Positions 6,698 to 13,912 of a stretch of DNA of 16,442 nucleotides are shown in pieces. The stretch comes from Thermoplasmata archaeon. GTDB lineage: Archaea > Thermoplasmatota > Thermoplasmata > Thermoplasmatales > Thermoplasmataceae. The DNA lies in contig JAKAAK010000040.1 in NCBI GenBank assembly GCA_021797025.1, positions 1 through 16,442 of the forward strand. The letters run 5' to 3'. How positions within the stretch are numbered: position 1 is the first letter of the stretch; each line of letters opens with the position of its first letter. The notes below the pieces were generated by a model, which searched no databases, was not told where the DNA came from, and saw nothing but the letters and a program-made list of their open reading frames with translations. The translations under genes were made by a program, and so were the position numbers.

Positions 6698-9052
6698 ATG
6701 GATAAACAGGATAGCAATAACCTGGAAACAACATTTCAGAATTTAAATGCAACCTCCGATGGACTCAGCACAACTGATGCTGAAAGCAGATTGCAGAAAT
6801 ATGGTTATAATGAAGTTGCCGAAAAAAAACAGAGTAATATCATCAAATTCCTGAAAAAATTCTGGGCTCCTATTCCGTGGATGCTGGAAGTTACCATAAT
6901 CATAACATTTTTTCTTCATAAATATGATGATACCATAATAATTGCCTTTCTGGTTGTCTTCAACGGGATAATATCCTATACGCAGGAATCAAAGGCAGAT
7001 AATGCTGTAGAATTACTGAAAAAGAAACTTTCTGTACAGGCAAGAGTACTGAGGGATAAAAAATGGGTAGTTTTGCCTGCCAGAATGCTGGTTCCGGGCG
7101 ATATGGTACATTTAAGACTGGGAGATGTGATACCGGCTGATATAAAGATTATAGATAACGAACTGGAAATAGACCAGTCAGCATTAACGGGAGAATCATT
7201 ATCGGTCACCAGAAAAAAGGGAGATACTGTTTATTCCAGCTCCATAGTAAAGCGCGGTGAGGCAAACGGGGTAGTTACCTCAACAGGCACAAAAACATAT
7301 TTCGGCAAAACCACAGAACTGGTGGAAACCGCAAAAACAAAATCGCACATCGAAGAGCTCATAATGAGCATCGTCAAGGACCTTATAGCAATAGATATAA
7401 TCCTCGTTGTTGCACTCATATTCTTTTCAATATATGCTGGCGTAAGCCTCACCGACGTAATCCCATTCGCCCTTGTGGTACTGATAGCATCAATTCCGGT
7501 TGCACTGCCGGCAACATTCACTATTGCAATGGCACTGGGCGCACTGCACATGTCCAGACGCGGTGAAATAGTTACAAGGCTCTCAGCAATAGAGGATGCT
7601 GCATCCATGGATACACTGTGCATGGATAAGACGGGAACCATAACAGAGGATAAGTTAACCCTCCGCGAACCCAAGGTTTACTCTGGAGACGAAGCCGGAC
7701 TCATACTCTATGCATCCTATGCCTCCGAGAGAGAAAGCGAGGACCCTATAGATAATGCTATTCTGGATTACGGTGAAACAAAGTCCATAAAACCCGATTA
7801 TTCCATAAGAACCAAATTTGTGCCGTTTGACCCGGCAATTAAAAGAACTGAGGCAGTAATTCTGCAGAACGGTGTACAGACCAGAATCATAAAAGGTGCA
7901 CCACAGATGGTTGCAGGCCTCTGTGAAACTGTTCCTGATACTTACAGTGATGACGTGAAATATTTTTCTTCACAGGGCTTCAGGATTATTGCCATAGCAA
8001 CAGGAACAGATAAGCTTGAAATCAAAGGAATCATACCATTATATGATCCCCCGAGAAAAGATTCAAAAATGCTTATTTCTGAATTAAAGGGTATAAATGT
8101 TTCACCGGTAATGATAACAGGGGATAACCGATTGATTGCAGAGGAAGTTGCAGGTGAGATAGGCCTTGACAAGAAACTATGTGAAACCGGGAATTTAAAG
8201 GATAACGGTATCTCATCATCGGACTGCTCCGTCTTTGCAGAAGTATTTCCTGAGGATAAATACTACATTGTCAAGGCATTGCAGAAAACAGGGCATATTG
8301 TGGGCATGACTGGTGATGGTGTAAATGATTCGCCTGCCCTGAAGCAGGCAGAATTCGGGGTTGCCGTTGCATCAGCCACTGATGTGGCAAAGGCATCAGC
8401 AAGTGTAGTTCTAACGCATCCCGGCCTCACCGATATAGTGGACGGGATCAAATCAGGAAGGAGAATCTATCAGAGAATGCTGACATATACCCTGAATAAG
8501 ATAATGAAAACAATACAGGTAGCCTTTTTCCTTACACTTTCATTTTTTGTTGTCAGGTTTTTTGTTACCACACCTTTCGATGTCATCCTGTTGATATTCG
8601 CCAATGACTTTGTAACAATGTCAATAGCAACCGACAATGTTGGTTTTTCCTTAAAGCCTGAAAAATGGAATGTCAGATCTCTTATTTCTTCATCTGTGAT
8701 ACTCTCTTCAATGCTTGTAGTAGAGGGATTCATATTTCTTTATATCGGTATGTACGCACACCTAGGAATCAACCAGCTGCATACATTCATCTTCGATATG
8801 CTTGTTTTTTCGGGGCAGTTTACTGTATACATGGTAAGAGAAAGAAAGAGATTTTTCAGTTCCAGGCCGTCCAATATTTTATTGATTTCGAGCATTCTTG
8901 ACATCCTGGTTATATCGTCACTTTCATATTACGGAATACTGGTTACTGCTATACCGCTGGAATTCATTGTTATAAGCATAGCATTGACCTTTGTCTGGAT
9001 GGTATTCATGGATTCCATAAAAAATATAGTTTTTAAGCATTATAAAATTTAG
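6698..9052 (+). CDS. P3A-type P-type ATPase, probable plasma-membrane proton pump
   Basis: The 784-residue protein has the full P-type ATPase layout. It starts with an N-terminal cation-ATPase helix (GLSTTDAESRLQKYGYNEV). The actuator domain has TGES at 164-167. M4 reads IASIPVALPATFTIAMALG. The phosphorylation motif DKTGT has D310 as the phospho-acceptor. The nucleotide-binding domain includes IKGAPQ, and the hinge GDGVNDSPALK begins at residue 539. M6 reads FANDFVTMSIATDN, with D637 at the position of the proton-binding Asp of plant and fungal H+-ATPases. This combination and the length, without extra N-terminal metal domains, fit group IIIA proton pumps, also known in some archaea. No long C-terminal autoinhibitory tail is present. 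In an acidophile it would export protons or help set membrane potential. Substrate is inferred, not shown. It ends directly against the convergent OsmC-family gene. Confidence 0.9.
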   Translation: MDKQDSNNLETTFQNLNATSDGLSTTDAESRLQKYGYNEVAEKKQSNIIKFLKKFWAPIPWMLEVTIIITFFLHKYDDTIIIAFLVVFNGIISYTQESKADNAVELLKKKLSVQARVLRDKKWVVLPARMLVPGDMVHLRLGDVIPADIKIIDNELEIDQSALTGESLSVTRKKGDTVYSSSIVKRGEANGVVTSTGTKTYFGKTTELVETAKTKSHIEELIMSIVKDLIAIDIILVVALIFFSIYAGVSLTDVIPFALVVLIASIPVALPATFTIAMALGALHMSRRGEIVTRLSAIEDAASMDTLCMDKTGTITEDKLTLREPKVYSGDEAGLILYASYASERESEDPIDNAILDYGETKSIKPDYSIRTKFVPFDPAIKRTEAVILQNGVQTRIIKGAPQMVAGLCETVPDTYSDDVKYFSSQGFRIIAIATGTDKLEIKGIIPLYDPPRKDSKMLISELKGINVSPVMITGDNRLIAEEVAGEIGLDKKLCETGNLKDNGISSSDCSVFAEVFPEDKYYIVKALQKTGHIVGMTGDGVNDSPALKQAEFGVAVASATDVAKASASVVLTHPGLTDIVDGIKSGRRIYQRMLTYTLNKIMKTIQVAFFLTLSFFVVRFFVTTPFDVILLIFANDFVTMSIATDNVGFSLKPEKWNVRSLISSSVILSSMLVVEGFIFLYIGMYAHLGINQLHTFIFDMLVFSGQFTVYMVRERKRFFSSRPSNILLISSILDILVISSLSYYGILVTAIPLEFIVISIALTFVWMVFMDSIKNIVFKHYKI

Positions 9053-9562
9053 TTATTTTATCTGTTTAATTTCAGTTTTAATCGGATTTCTAATTGCATA
9101 AAGAGCAGGACAGGCTTTTTCTGATAGTTTCAGTATTTCTCCTATTTCTTTATCCGCTTCAACATCTATATTTAAAGCTTTGATAATTGGAAAATCCAGA
9201 TCCTCCACGACGGGCCCTATGTCATAATAAAGGTGCCCGATAAATTTCAATTTACCCAGCTTTACTCCTTTTTTTGCAGCCTGGATGGCAACTGTAGAAG
9301 CATAGCAGGACATTACTCCCATCATGAGGTAATTTAATGGCGTAGGCTGGACACCCCTGCCACCCAGAACTCCGGGCTCATCGGCGCCCATGACAAATGT
9401 CGCCATCTCAGATTTAAGTTCAGCTGTAAACATGGGGCTACCGTCAAAATGGAACTCACCATTTATGTGTTTTTCAGCCAGGAAATGTCCCTTCGCATCC
9501 TTTATTTTTTTGCTGGTTTCACTGACAACTTCCATATTGATATTATTGATTCTTTCAGTCAT
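9053..9562 (-). CDS. OsmC/Ohr-family protein
   Basis: The 169-residue protein belongs to the OsmC superfamily, whose members reduce organic peroxides using two cysteines. Both conserved cysteines are present: C86 in MMGVMSCYASTVA at the start of the long central helix, and C151 in KACPALYAIRNP. The upstream GGRGVQPTPLNYLMMG segment is the usual family block preceding the first Cys. It appears cytoplasmic. Its TAA stop is immediately adjacent to the TAG stop of the convergent ATPase gene, with no base between them. A minus-strand TATA-like box near 9586 would give a leaderless transcript. It could instead be a YhfA-like OsmC paralogue of unknown activity, so peroxidase function is inferred from the cysteine pair. 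Confidence 0.88.
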   Translation of the reverse strand: MTERINNINMEVVSETSKKIKDAKGHFLAEKHINGEFHFDGSPMFTAELKSEMATFVMGADEPGVLGGRGVQPTPLNYLMMGVMSCYASTVAIQAAKKGVKLGKLKFIGHLYYDIGPVVEDLDFPIIKALNIDVEADKEIGEILKLSEKACPALYAIRNPIKTEIKQIK

Positions 9563-9581
9563 GAAAATACATATATATTAA

Positions 9582-9590
9582 TAATTTAAG
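9582..9590 (-). promoter_or_regulatory. TATA-like box of the OsmC-family gene
   Basis: The minus-strand sequence is approximately TTAAATTAT, about 24 bp upstream of the ATG at 9562. The surrounding 112 bp between this gene and the permease is nearly pure A/T, so the exact box is uncertain. Confidence 0.3.
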
Positions 9591-9654
9591 GTTTTCTATA
9601 AAAAAAGTAAATAATAAAAATATATTCTATATTATTTATTAAGAAATAATATAT

Positions 9655-9671
9655 TTTAAATAAAAATAAAA
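9655..9671 (-). terminator. T-rich terminator candidate after the permease
   Basis: Directly after the permease stop, the minus strand reads TTTTATTTTTATTT, a run of thymines without a stable stem. This is the usual form of archaeal intrinsic terminators. It lies in a generally A/T-rich spacer, so specificity is limited. Confidence 0.4.
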
Positions 9672-9674
9672 GTA

Positions 9675-11285
9675 TCACTCATTTATAGCACTTTTCTGTA
9701 AATCCGCAGTTTTTTTATTCATATATTGCACACCCCTGATACCGGTTCCGACACCGACAACATAGAAAGCAAGAGTTACAATTATGAACACAAGCGAGTC
9801 ATATGGGAATGGAATTATATTGATACCGCCGAAGAAGCTGCTTCCTATATATGACATAAATAATACGAATATAAGGTAAATCGGCATCCATAATCCATAC
9901 ATGGCATATTTGACATCGATTTTGTTGTAGTGATGGTAAACTATTATAAGTAGCAGTCCGGCAAGGTCCAGCGGTATTATGATTTCAACAGAGCTAAAGC
10001 CTGACCAGTAAACCAGTAAATTGGCAATAATAAATGCTGTCGGTGCAAGGACACCGGCAAAAGGCAATTTAAAAGGTCTTTTTTTGTCAGGGTCTGTTTT
10101 TCTGAATACCATCAGGCTGATTGCTCCCGGTGCATATGAAAGAAGGAATCCATCCACCATTATTCCTATGATTGTTGCCAGTGATTTTCCCAGTGCAACC
10201 AGTACGACAGTTACCACCAGAACCAGGATAATGGAATATATGGGAACTCCTCTCAGACTCATTTTGTTAAACAGTTTAGGCAAGAATTTATCGTCCCTTG
10301 ATAGAACCTCTCCGACCCTTGCCGTACTTCCATAGTATATGACACCATCCTTGAAAGTTGCTATAAGGGCCACTATAATTGCTATTATTACCAGGGCGGG
10401 AATTACAAGTACCTTGGAAATAGTTGCATATGGTGAGCTATACTGGAAAAATGCCGCCCAGTCTCCCGGTGCAATCCCGAAACCGGCAAAATTAACCGCA
10501 CCGGCAAATACTAGGGATTCCAGTGTGAATACTAGCCCTGATATCAGAAGGGCAGCAATTATGGCCAGGGGAATACTTTTTCCCGGATCCTTTACTTCCT
10601 CAGAATAATCTATGGGTTGCCTGAAACCTCCGTACCCAAAAACAGTCAGGGTTATTGCACCAAAGAGTCCGGTGAATCCATAGGGTGCAAATCCACCGAC
10701 ACTTTTTGATACAAGGTTGGACGGTTTGAAATAAAATGCCAGTGTGATAACGACAACACCTATGAGTATAAGCGTTATTACCGTCAATATCAGATTTATT
10801 TCGCCCATATGCTTGATTCTCATAACATTGATTGCGAATACCAGAACGAGAACAATTTCAGCAACAGCAATACCGAGATATGTAAGTGTTCCATTATTAT
10901 ATAATGGCGGGTAATAAAAGCTCATATATTCTACCACTGCAAAAACTATCACCGGCCCAACAAACAGGTATCCCACCATGGATGCCCATCCGTTGAGGGC
11001 ACCCACCACGGGGCCATTGCTCTGTGATGGGTAATACGCAACCCCTCCAGCTTTGGGATATGTGGTTCCCAGCTCTGCGAATACCAGCCCGATCGGTATT
11101 ATCATAAGCATGGCCAGTGGCCACGCAAGAATTCCAGCCGGTCCTGCGTAGGCAAGAGTATAAACTGGCGCATAGGCAATCGCAGGTCCCAGTATCCCTC
11201 CCAGGGCAAGCATTACCACACCCCACAACCCTATATCCTTTCTATATTTTCTCTTTGTCAGATCTTCATTATTAGATGTATTCAT
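9675..11285 (-). CDS. APC-superfamily amino acid permease
   Basis: This is a highly hydrophobic transporter of 536 residues (549 if the upstream in-frame ATG at 11324 is used) with about twelve to fourteen membrane segments. The first helix, GLWGVVMLALGGILGPAIAYAP, carries the glycine-rich unwound segment typical of APC carriers, and helix 6-like TLTVFGYGGFRQPIDYSEEVKDPGKSIPLAI matches the FxFxGFexxxxxxEEtkNPxKxIP block of the superfamily. It should import or exchange amino acids or polyamines at the membrane. The substrate is not readable. From the chosen start, 16-18 residues precede helix 1, normal for the family, and an ATTAATATAG-like box near 11308 would suit a leaderless start. It diverges from the cyclase-family gene, which may point to related substrates. 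Confidence 0.85.
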   Translation of the reverse strand: MNTSNNEDLTKRKYRKDIGLWGVVMLALGGILGPAIAYAPVYTLAYAGPAGILAWPLAMLMIIPIGLVFAELGTTYPKAGGVAYYPSQSNGPVVGALNGWASMVGYLFVGPVIVFAVVEYMSFYYPPLYNNGTLTYLGIAVAEIVLVLVFAINVMRIKHMGEINLILTVITLILIGVVVITLAFYFKPSNLVSKSVGGFAPYGFTGLFGAITLTVFGYGGFRQPIDYSEEVKDPGKSIPLAIIAALLISGLVFTLESLVFAGAVNFAGFGIAPGDWAAFFQYSSPYATISKVLVIPALVIIAIIVALIATFKDGVIYYGSTARVGEVLSRDDKFLPKLFNKMSLRGVPIYSIILVLVVTVVLVALGKSLATIIGIMVDGFLLSYAPGAISLMVFRKTDPDKKRPFKLPFAGVLAPTAFIIANLLVYWSGFSSVEIIIPLDLAGLLLIIVYHHYNKIDVKYAMYGLWMPIYLIFVLFMSYIGSSFFGGINIIPFPYDSLVFIIVTLAFYVVGVGTGIRGVQYMNKKTADLQKSAINE

Positions 11286-11354
11286 AAAATATAAATCATA
11301 TCCTATATTAATAGTTTGTGACATGGTTTAGCAAAGCACGCTCAAAAAAAAATC

Positions 11355-11379
11355 CAAATTTAAAAAATTTGTTTAGGTG
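11355..11379. promoter_or_regulatory. Perfect palindrome next to a symmetric TATA element, permease/cyclase divergent region
   Basis: CAAATTT (11355-11361) and AAATTTG (11365-11371) form a perfect 7+7 inverted repeat around AAA. It abuts TTTATATAG at 11371-11379, which reads as a TATA box on the plus strand and as CTATATAAA on the minus strand. Slightly downstream AAGCAAA is repeated directly at 11395-11401 and 11404-11410. This 189-bp region separates the permease from the cyclase gene and could hold a shared operator. Because the region is A/T rich, chance occurrence is possible. Confidence 0.35.
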
Positions 11380-11483
11380 TTTATATAGTATAATAAGCAA
11401 ACTAAGCAAATTAATAATATTTGATAATTCCAAAGATTTCAGTATGGCAGGAAAAAAATTGTTATAAATTGGAATTAAAGAAA

Positions 11484-11492
11484 TTTATAAAT
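11484..11492 (+). promoter_or_regulatory. TATA box of the cyclase-family gene
   Basis: TTTATAAAT is centred about 26 bp upstream of the ATG at 11514, exactly the spacing for a leaderless transcript. Confidence 0.6.
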
Positions 11493-11513
11493 ATAGGTTA
11501 ATATTATAATATT

Positions 11514-12167
11514 ATGAAAGTTAGGAAATATTTTGACCTTTCGGTTGATGTAAAGACTAATATGCCATGCTGGCCAACAAACCCTCTGGTACGGGTTGAT
11601 CCTATAGGGCTCCTGGCGAGAGATGGTTATGCAGTGGAAAAATATGAGTCTGTTACCCACACAGGAACCCATATAGATGCACCTTATCATATGATCGATG
11701 GTGGCAGGACAGTGGACAAAATACCACTGGAACAGATTATAGGTTCCGGTTACTGCATAAGGCCTGATATAGAAGGTACTGAAATCCATGGTTCTGCACT
11801 GGAAAAGGTATGGAGACCAGAATATGATGGGAACATAATACTTGTGAATACCGGATGGTCCAAGAAACGTGGATATACCGAGGAATTCCAGTATAAGTTT
11901 CCTGGATTTTCCTCAGATGCTGTAGATTTTCTGGTGAAGCACCATCCCAGATTGCTGGGCATTGATACTCTCGGAATCGACCCATATGACCATGCAGATT
12001 TCAGAGTTCATAAAGCGCTTCTTGCAAAGGATATGGCATTCATTGAAGATCTTACGAACCTTGAACAGCTGACACCTGGAAAGGAATACTTTGTCATAGC
12101 ATTGCCGCTTAAATTATACGGCGCAAGTGGATCCATGGCCCGGGTAGTTGCCCTCGAACTGGAATAA
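11514..12167 (+). CDS. Cyclase-family metal-dependent hydrolase (kynurenine formamidase-like)
   Basis: The 217-residue protein has the signature HxGTHxDxPxH of the cyclase/KynB superfamily: H49-T-G-T-H53-I-D55-A-P-Y-H59. The His/Asp residues bind the catalytic metal. Opening strands (YFDLSVDVKTNMPCWPTNP) and the VNTGWSKK and LLGIDTLGIDP blocks also follow the family, and the length is normal. Members hydrolyse N-formylkynurenine, cyclic amides or isatin. This genome segment shows no tryptophan-degradation genes, so the substrate is open. It diverges from an amino acid permease and is followed after 60 bp by an SDR and then a cupin, so a small catabolic cluster is plausible although each gene has its own TATA box. 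Confidence 0.88.
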   Translation: MKVRKYFDLSVDVKTNMPCWPTNPLVRVDPIGLLARDGYAVEKYESVTHTGTHIDAPYHMIDGGRTVDKIPLEQIIGSGYCIRPDIEGTEIHGSALEKVWRPEYDGNIILVNTGWSKKRGYTEEFQYKFPGFSSDAVDFLVKHHPRLLGIDTLGIDPYDHADFRVHKALLAKDMAFIEDLTNLEQLTPGKEYFVIALPLKLYGASGSMARVVALELE

Positions 12168-12177
12168 GTTCCAGTAA

Positions 12178-12192
12178 TTTAATTTTATTTTT
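12178..12192 (+). terminator. T-rich terminator candidate after the cyclase-family gene
   Basis: The sequence TTTAATTTTATTTTT follows the stop codon by about 10 bp without a strong stem, as in archaeal T-tract termination. The next gene has its own TATA box just downstream, consistent with separate transcription units. Confidence 0.4.
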
Positions 12193-12203
12193 CGATATAT
12201 TAA

Positions 12204-12210
12204 TTTATAT
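12204..12210 (+). promoter_or_regulatory. TATA box of the SDR gene
   Basis: TTTATAT, with a second candidate ATATTAA immediately upstream, lies about 21-29 bp before the ATG at 12228, predicting an almost leaderless mRNA. Confidence 0.4.
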
Positions 12211-12227
12211 CTTTACATTATATTTAT

Positions 12228-13013
12228 ATGGAAGATCTTAAAGGTAAGAATGTGATTGTATGTGCAGGTAGTACAGGCATAGGTAAAGGCGTAATTTCCG
12301 TACTGGCAAAACATGGCGCCAATATAACAACCTTTTCAAGGAATAAAGAAAAGATACTGGCCCTTAAGACGGCCATAAAAGAGGAAACCGGTTCGGACAT
12401 AAATGCAATATCGGCCGACCTTTCCAAAAAAGATGATCTGGTAAGGGTTGTAGATTTGGCACATGAAAAATATGGAAACGTTGACTTCCTGGTGATGAAT
12501 TACGGAGACCCACGGGTTGACCCTTTCATGGAATTAACCGATTCTGACTGGGATTATAACATAGAAATGATCCTGAAATCAACAGTAAGAATGGCCGGCA
12601 TGTGTGCTGAGGATATGATAAAATCCGGAAATGGGAGGATAGTGTTTATAACATCAATGACAACCAAAAATCCACTGGAAAACTTTGCTATTTCCAATTC
12701 ATTGAGGTCTGGTGTTGTGGCTCTGGGTAAAACGCTCTCCATTGAGCTTGGAAAATATAATATAACCGTAAATTCTATATCCCAGGGTTATTTTTATACC
12801 CAGCGCCTGAAAAATATAATAGAAAAGAGATCAAAATCCAGCGGAAAAACTATCAGTGAAGTTGAGGCCGATCTGAAGGCAGAGATACCACTGGGTAGAT
12901 TCGGGGAACCGGATGAAATAGGAAACCTAGTGGCATTTCTCTGTTCTCCCCTGGCCTCATATATCACCGGTACAAATATCCAGATAGATGGTGGGGCTGT
13001 TAAATCCATATAA
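12228..13013 (+). CDS. Atypical short-chain dehydrogenase/reductase (SxxxR in place of YxxxK)
   Basis: The 261-residue protein has the SDR fold: cofactor loop CAGSTGIGKG (residues 12-21), a DL acidic pair (ADLS, 63-66), FLVMNYGDP in place of NNAG, catalytic Ser at 143 in ITSM, and a C-terminal IQIDGGAVKSI. Two deviations are clear. The first glycine of TGxxxGxG is Ala13. Thirteen residues after Ser143, where Tyr is expected, is Ser156, with Arg160 in the Lys position (SNSLRSGVVALGKTLS). An SDR subgroup with this SNxLR-type motif is known, usually annotated as 3-oxoacyl-ACP reductase-like, and its chemistry is not settled. It lies between the cyclase-family and cupin genes. I therefore assign the fold but not a substrate. 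Confidence 0.85.
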   Translation: MEDLKGKNVIVCAGSTGIGKGVISVLAKHGANITTFSRNKEKILALKTAIKEETGSDINAISADLSKKDDLVRVVDLAHEKYGNVDFLVMNYGDPRVDPFMELTDSDWDYNIEMILKSTVRMAGMCAEDMIKSGNGRIVFITSMTTKNPLENFAISNSLRSGVVALGKTLSIELGKYNITVNSISQGYFYTQRLKNIIEKRSKSSGKTISEVEADLKAEIPLGRFGEPDEIGNLVAFLCSPLASYITGTNIQIDGGAVKSI

Positions 13014-13036
13014 ATTTTTATTGTAATTTTGACAAA

Positions 13037-13045
13037 ATATATAAA
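13037..13045 (+). promoter_or_regulatory. TATA box of the cupin gene
   Basis: ATATATAAA is centred 25 bp before the ATG at 13066 and only 10 bp before the upstream in-frame ATG at 13051. It therefore decides the start in favour of 13066. Confidence 0.55.
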
Positions 13046-13065
13046 CAACTATGGCTTGTATTAGC

Positions 13066-13422
13066 ATGGCAGAGATTAAAAAATATAGCTGGGATCAGGT
13101 TAAAAGGGAACAGTTATCAGATACGTTTGTCAGGCGAATGATCTATGGGGATCGGGTCATGGTGGCACAGCTGGATATAAAAAAAGGCAGTGTGGTTCCG
13201 GAGCATAGCCATGAGAATGAGCAGGTCACATGGATTATGAAGGGAAAACTCAGACTAACACTGGAGGGCAAGGATATAGATGTTGGGGAAGGAGAGGTTC
13301 TGGTAATTCCATCCAATGTGAAGCACAGTGCGATTGCCCTGGAAGATACATTAGACGTGGATATATTCAATCCGATCAGATCCGACTGGATTAATGGAAC
13401 CGATTCTTATCTCAGGAAATAA
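13066..13422 (+). CDS. Small single-domain cupin
   Basis: From the ATG at 13066 the protein has 118 residues (123 if 13051 is used). It is a single beta-barrel cupin. Motif 1 is G41-x5-H47-S-H49-E-N-E52-Q with G60 following. Motif 2, GEGEVLVIPSNVKHSAIA, supplies H87. These three His and one Glu are the usual metal ligands. No other domain is attached. Such proteins may be dioxygenases, isomerases or ligand-binding proteins, and substrate cannot be inferred from sequence alone. It has its own promoter 52 bp after the SDR stop, but its position behind the cyclase-family and SDR genes suggests a related small-molecule pathway. A T-rich stretch at 13453-13461 may terminate the transcript. Confidence 0.85.
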   Translation: MAEIKKYSWDQVKREQLSDTFVRRMIYGDRVMVAQLDIKKGSVVPEHSHENEQVTWIMKGKLRLTLEGKDIDVGEGEVLVIPSNVKHSAIALEDTLDVDIFNPIRSDWINGTDSYLRK

Positions 13423-13641
13423 TTTTACATCAAGATTATTTTATATCTCTAATTATTTTTTGCAATTATAAAGTTCAGAAGCATTTTACCAATTTTTGTT
13501 ATGTAATGGAATTCTGGGCACATAAAATACAGTACAGTATTATAATCCATTATTACGAAATTCATACTAAAAATACAATATTCGTATATTTTATATACTA
13601 TAATACAATTAAGTAATAATTGCATTTAAGTTCGAAAAAAA

Positions 13642-13650
13642 ACTTTAAAT
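13642..13650 (+). promoter_or_regulatory. TATA box candidate of the lys operon
   Basis: ACTTTAAAT, preceded by an A-rich BRE-like GAAAAAAA, predicts a start near 13673 and thus a leader of about 65 bases, unlike the leaderless genes elsewhere in the window. An upstream alternative, TTTTATATA at 13589-13597, lies inside a palindrome. Confidence 0.35.
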
Positions 13651-13726
13651 GTAAGAAATAACAATATAACAAACAAATATTTATTAGTAATAAATAATTT
13701 CTATTTGTTTGTAAAACACAACAAAG

Positions 13727-13731
13727 GGTGA
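13727..13731 (+). promoter_or_regulatory. Ribosome-binding site of lysW
   Basis: GGTGA sits 6 bp before the ATG at 13738 and matches the anti-Shine-Dalgarno core of archaeal 16S rRNA. A clear Shine-Dalgarno is unusual for a first gene in this window and supports a real 5' leader. Confidence 0.6.
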
Positions 13732-13737
13732 ATAAAA

Positions 13738-13911
13738 ATGGAAACAAAATGTAAGATATGTGGAGAAAAAATCAGTGTGCCAGATGATTCCATGGTTGGG
13801 GAGTTAATTGAATGTGGATCATGCGGAATGAGCTATGAAATATCCTCCATCAATGGAGAAACTGTAGAAATCAAACCTGCAGAAAATGTAGGTGAAGACT
13901 GGGGAGAATAA
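13738..13911 (+). CDS. lysW: LysW amino-group carrier protein
   Basis: This 57-residue acidic protein has a zinc-ribbon CKICGEK (C5, C8) paired with CGSCGMSYEI, and the diagnostic C-terminal EDWGE. In the LysW pathway the C-terminal Glu side chain is joined to the amino group of alpha-aminoadipate (lysine route) or glutamate (arginine/ornithine route). The carrier then presents the intermediate to the kinase, reductase and aminotransferase through electrostatic contacts. The ligase LysX/ArgX that makes this bond is not in the window. The start follows a strong GGTGA site. The stop codon TAA at 13909-13911 is one base before the TTG start of lysY, indicating tight translational coupling. Identification is confident from the size, Cys pairs and terminal motif. 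Confidence 0.95.
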   Translation: METKCKICGEKISVPDDSMVGELIECGSCGMSYEISSINGETVEIKPAENVGEDWGE

Positions 13912-13912
13912 G

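Larger units (their letters stand above)
13423..13737. promoter_or_regulatory. 315-bp intergenic region with multiple palindromes upstream of lysW
   Basis: No gene was found here. The region is A/T rich and holds several perfect dyads. GTATAT-TTT-ATATAC is at 13584-13598. CAATTA-5 bp-TAATTG is at 13606-13622. ATTTATT-AGT-AATAAAT (13679-13695) is nested in a wider inverted repeat with 11-bp arms ACAAACAAATA (13669-13679) and TATTTGTTTGT (13702-13712). The second and third share AGTAATAA. Lrp/AsnC-family regulators such as LysM bind A/T-rich dyads of about this size in archaeal lys promoters. That link is inference. The last repeat lies between the likely TATA box and the ribosome-binding site, so it could also form a hairpin in the leader RNA. 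Confidence 0.5.

Noticed and set aside
7231..7674. 147-codon minus-strand reading frame inside the P-type ATPase
   Set aside because: It is antisense to the conserved actuator, M4 and phosphorylation regions, and shows no family features of its own.
9563..9674. Possible small gene or RNA in the 112-bp spacer between the OsmC-family and permease genes
   Set aside because: The sequence is nearly all A/T with only a promoter-like and a terminator-like element. No stable fold or open frame was seen.
11443..11466. Seven-codon ORF (MAGKKLL) upstream of the cyclase-family gene
   Set aside because: It has no ribosome site and the cyclase gene has its own TATA box downstream, so a leader-peptide role is not supported.
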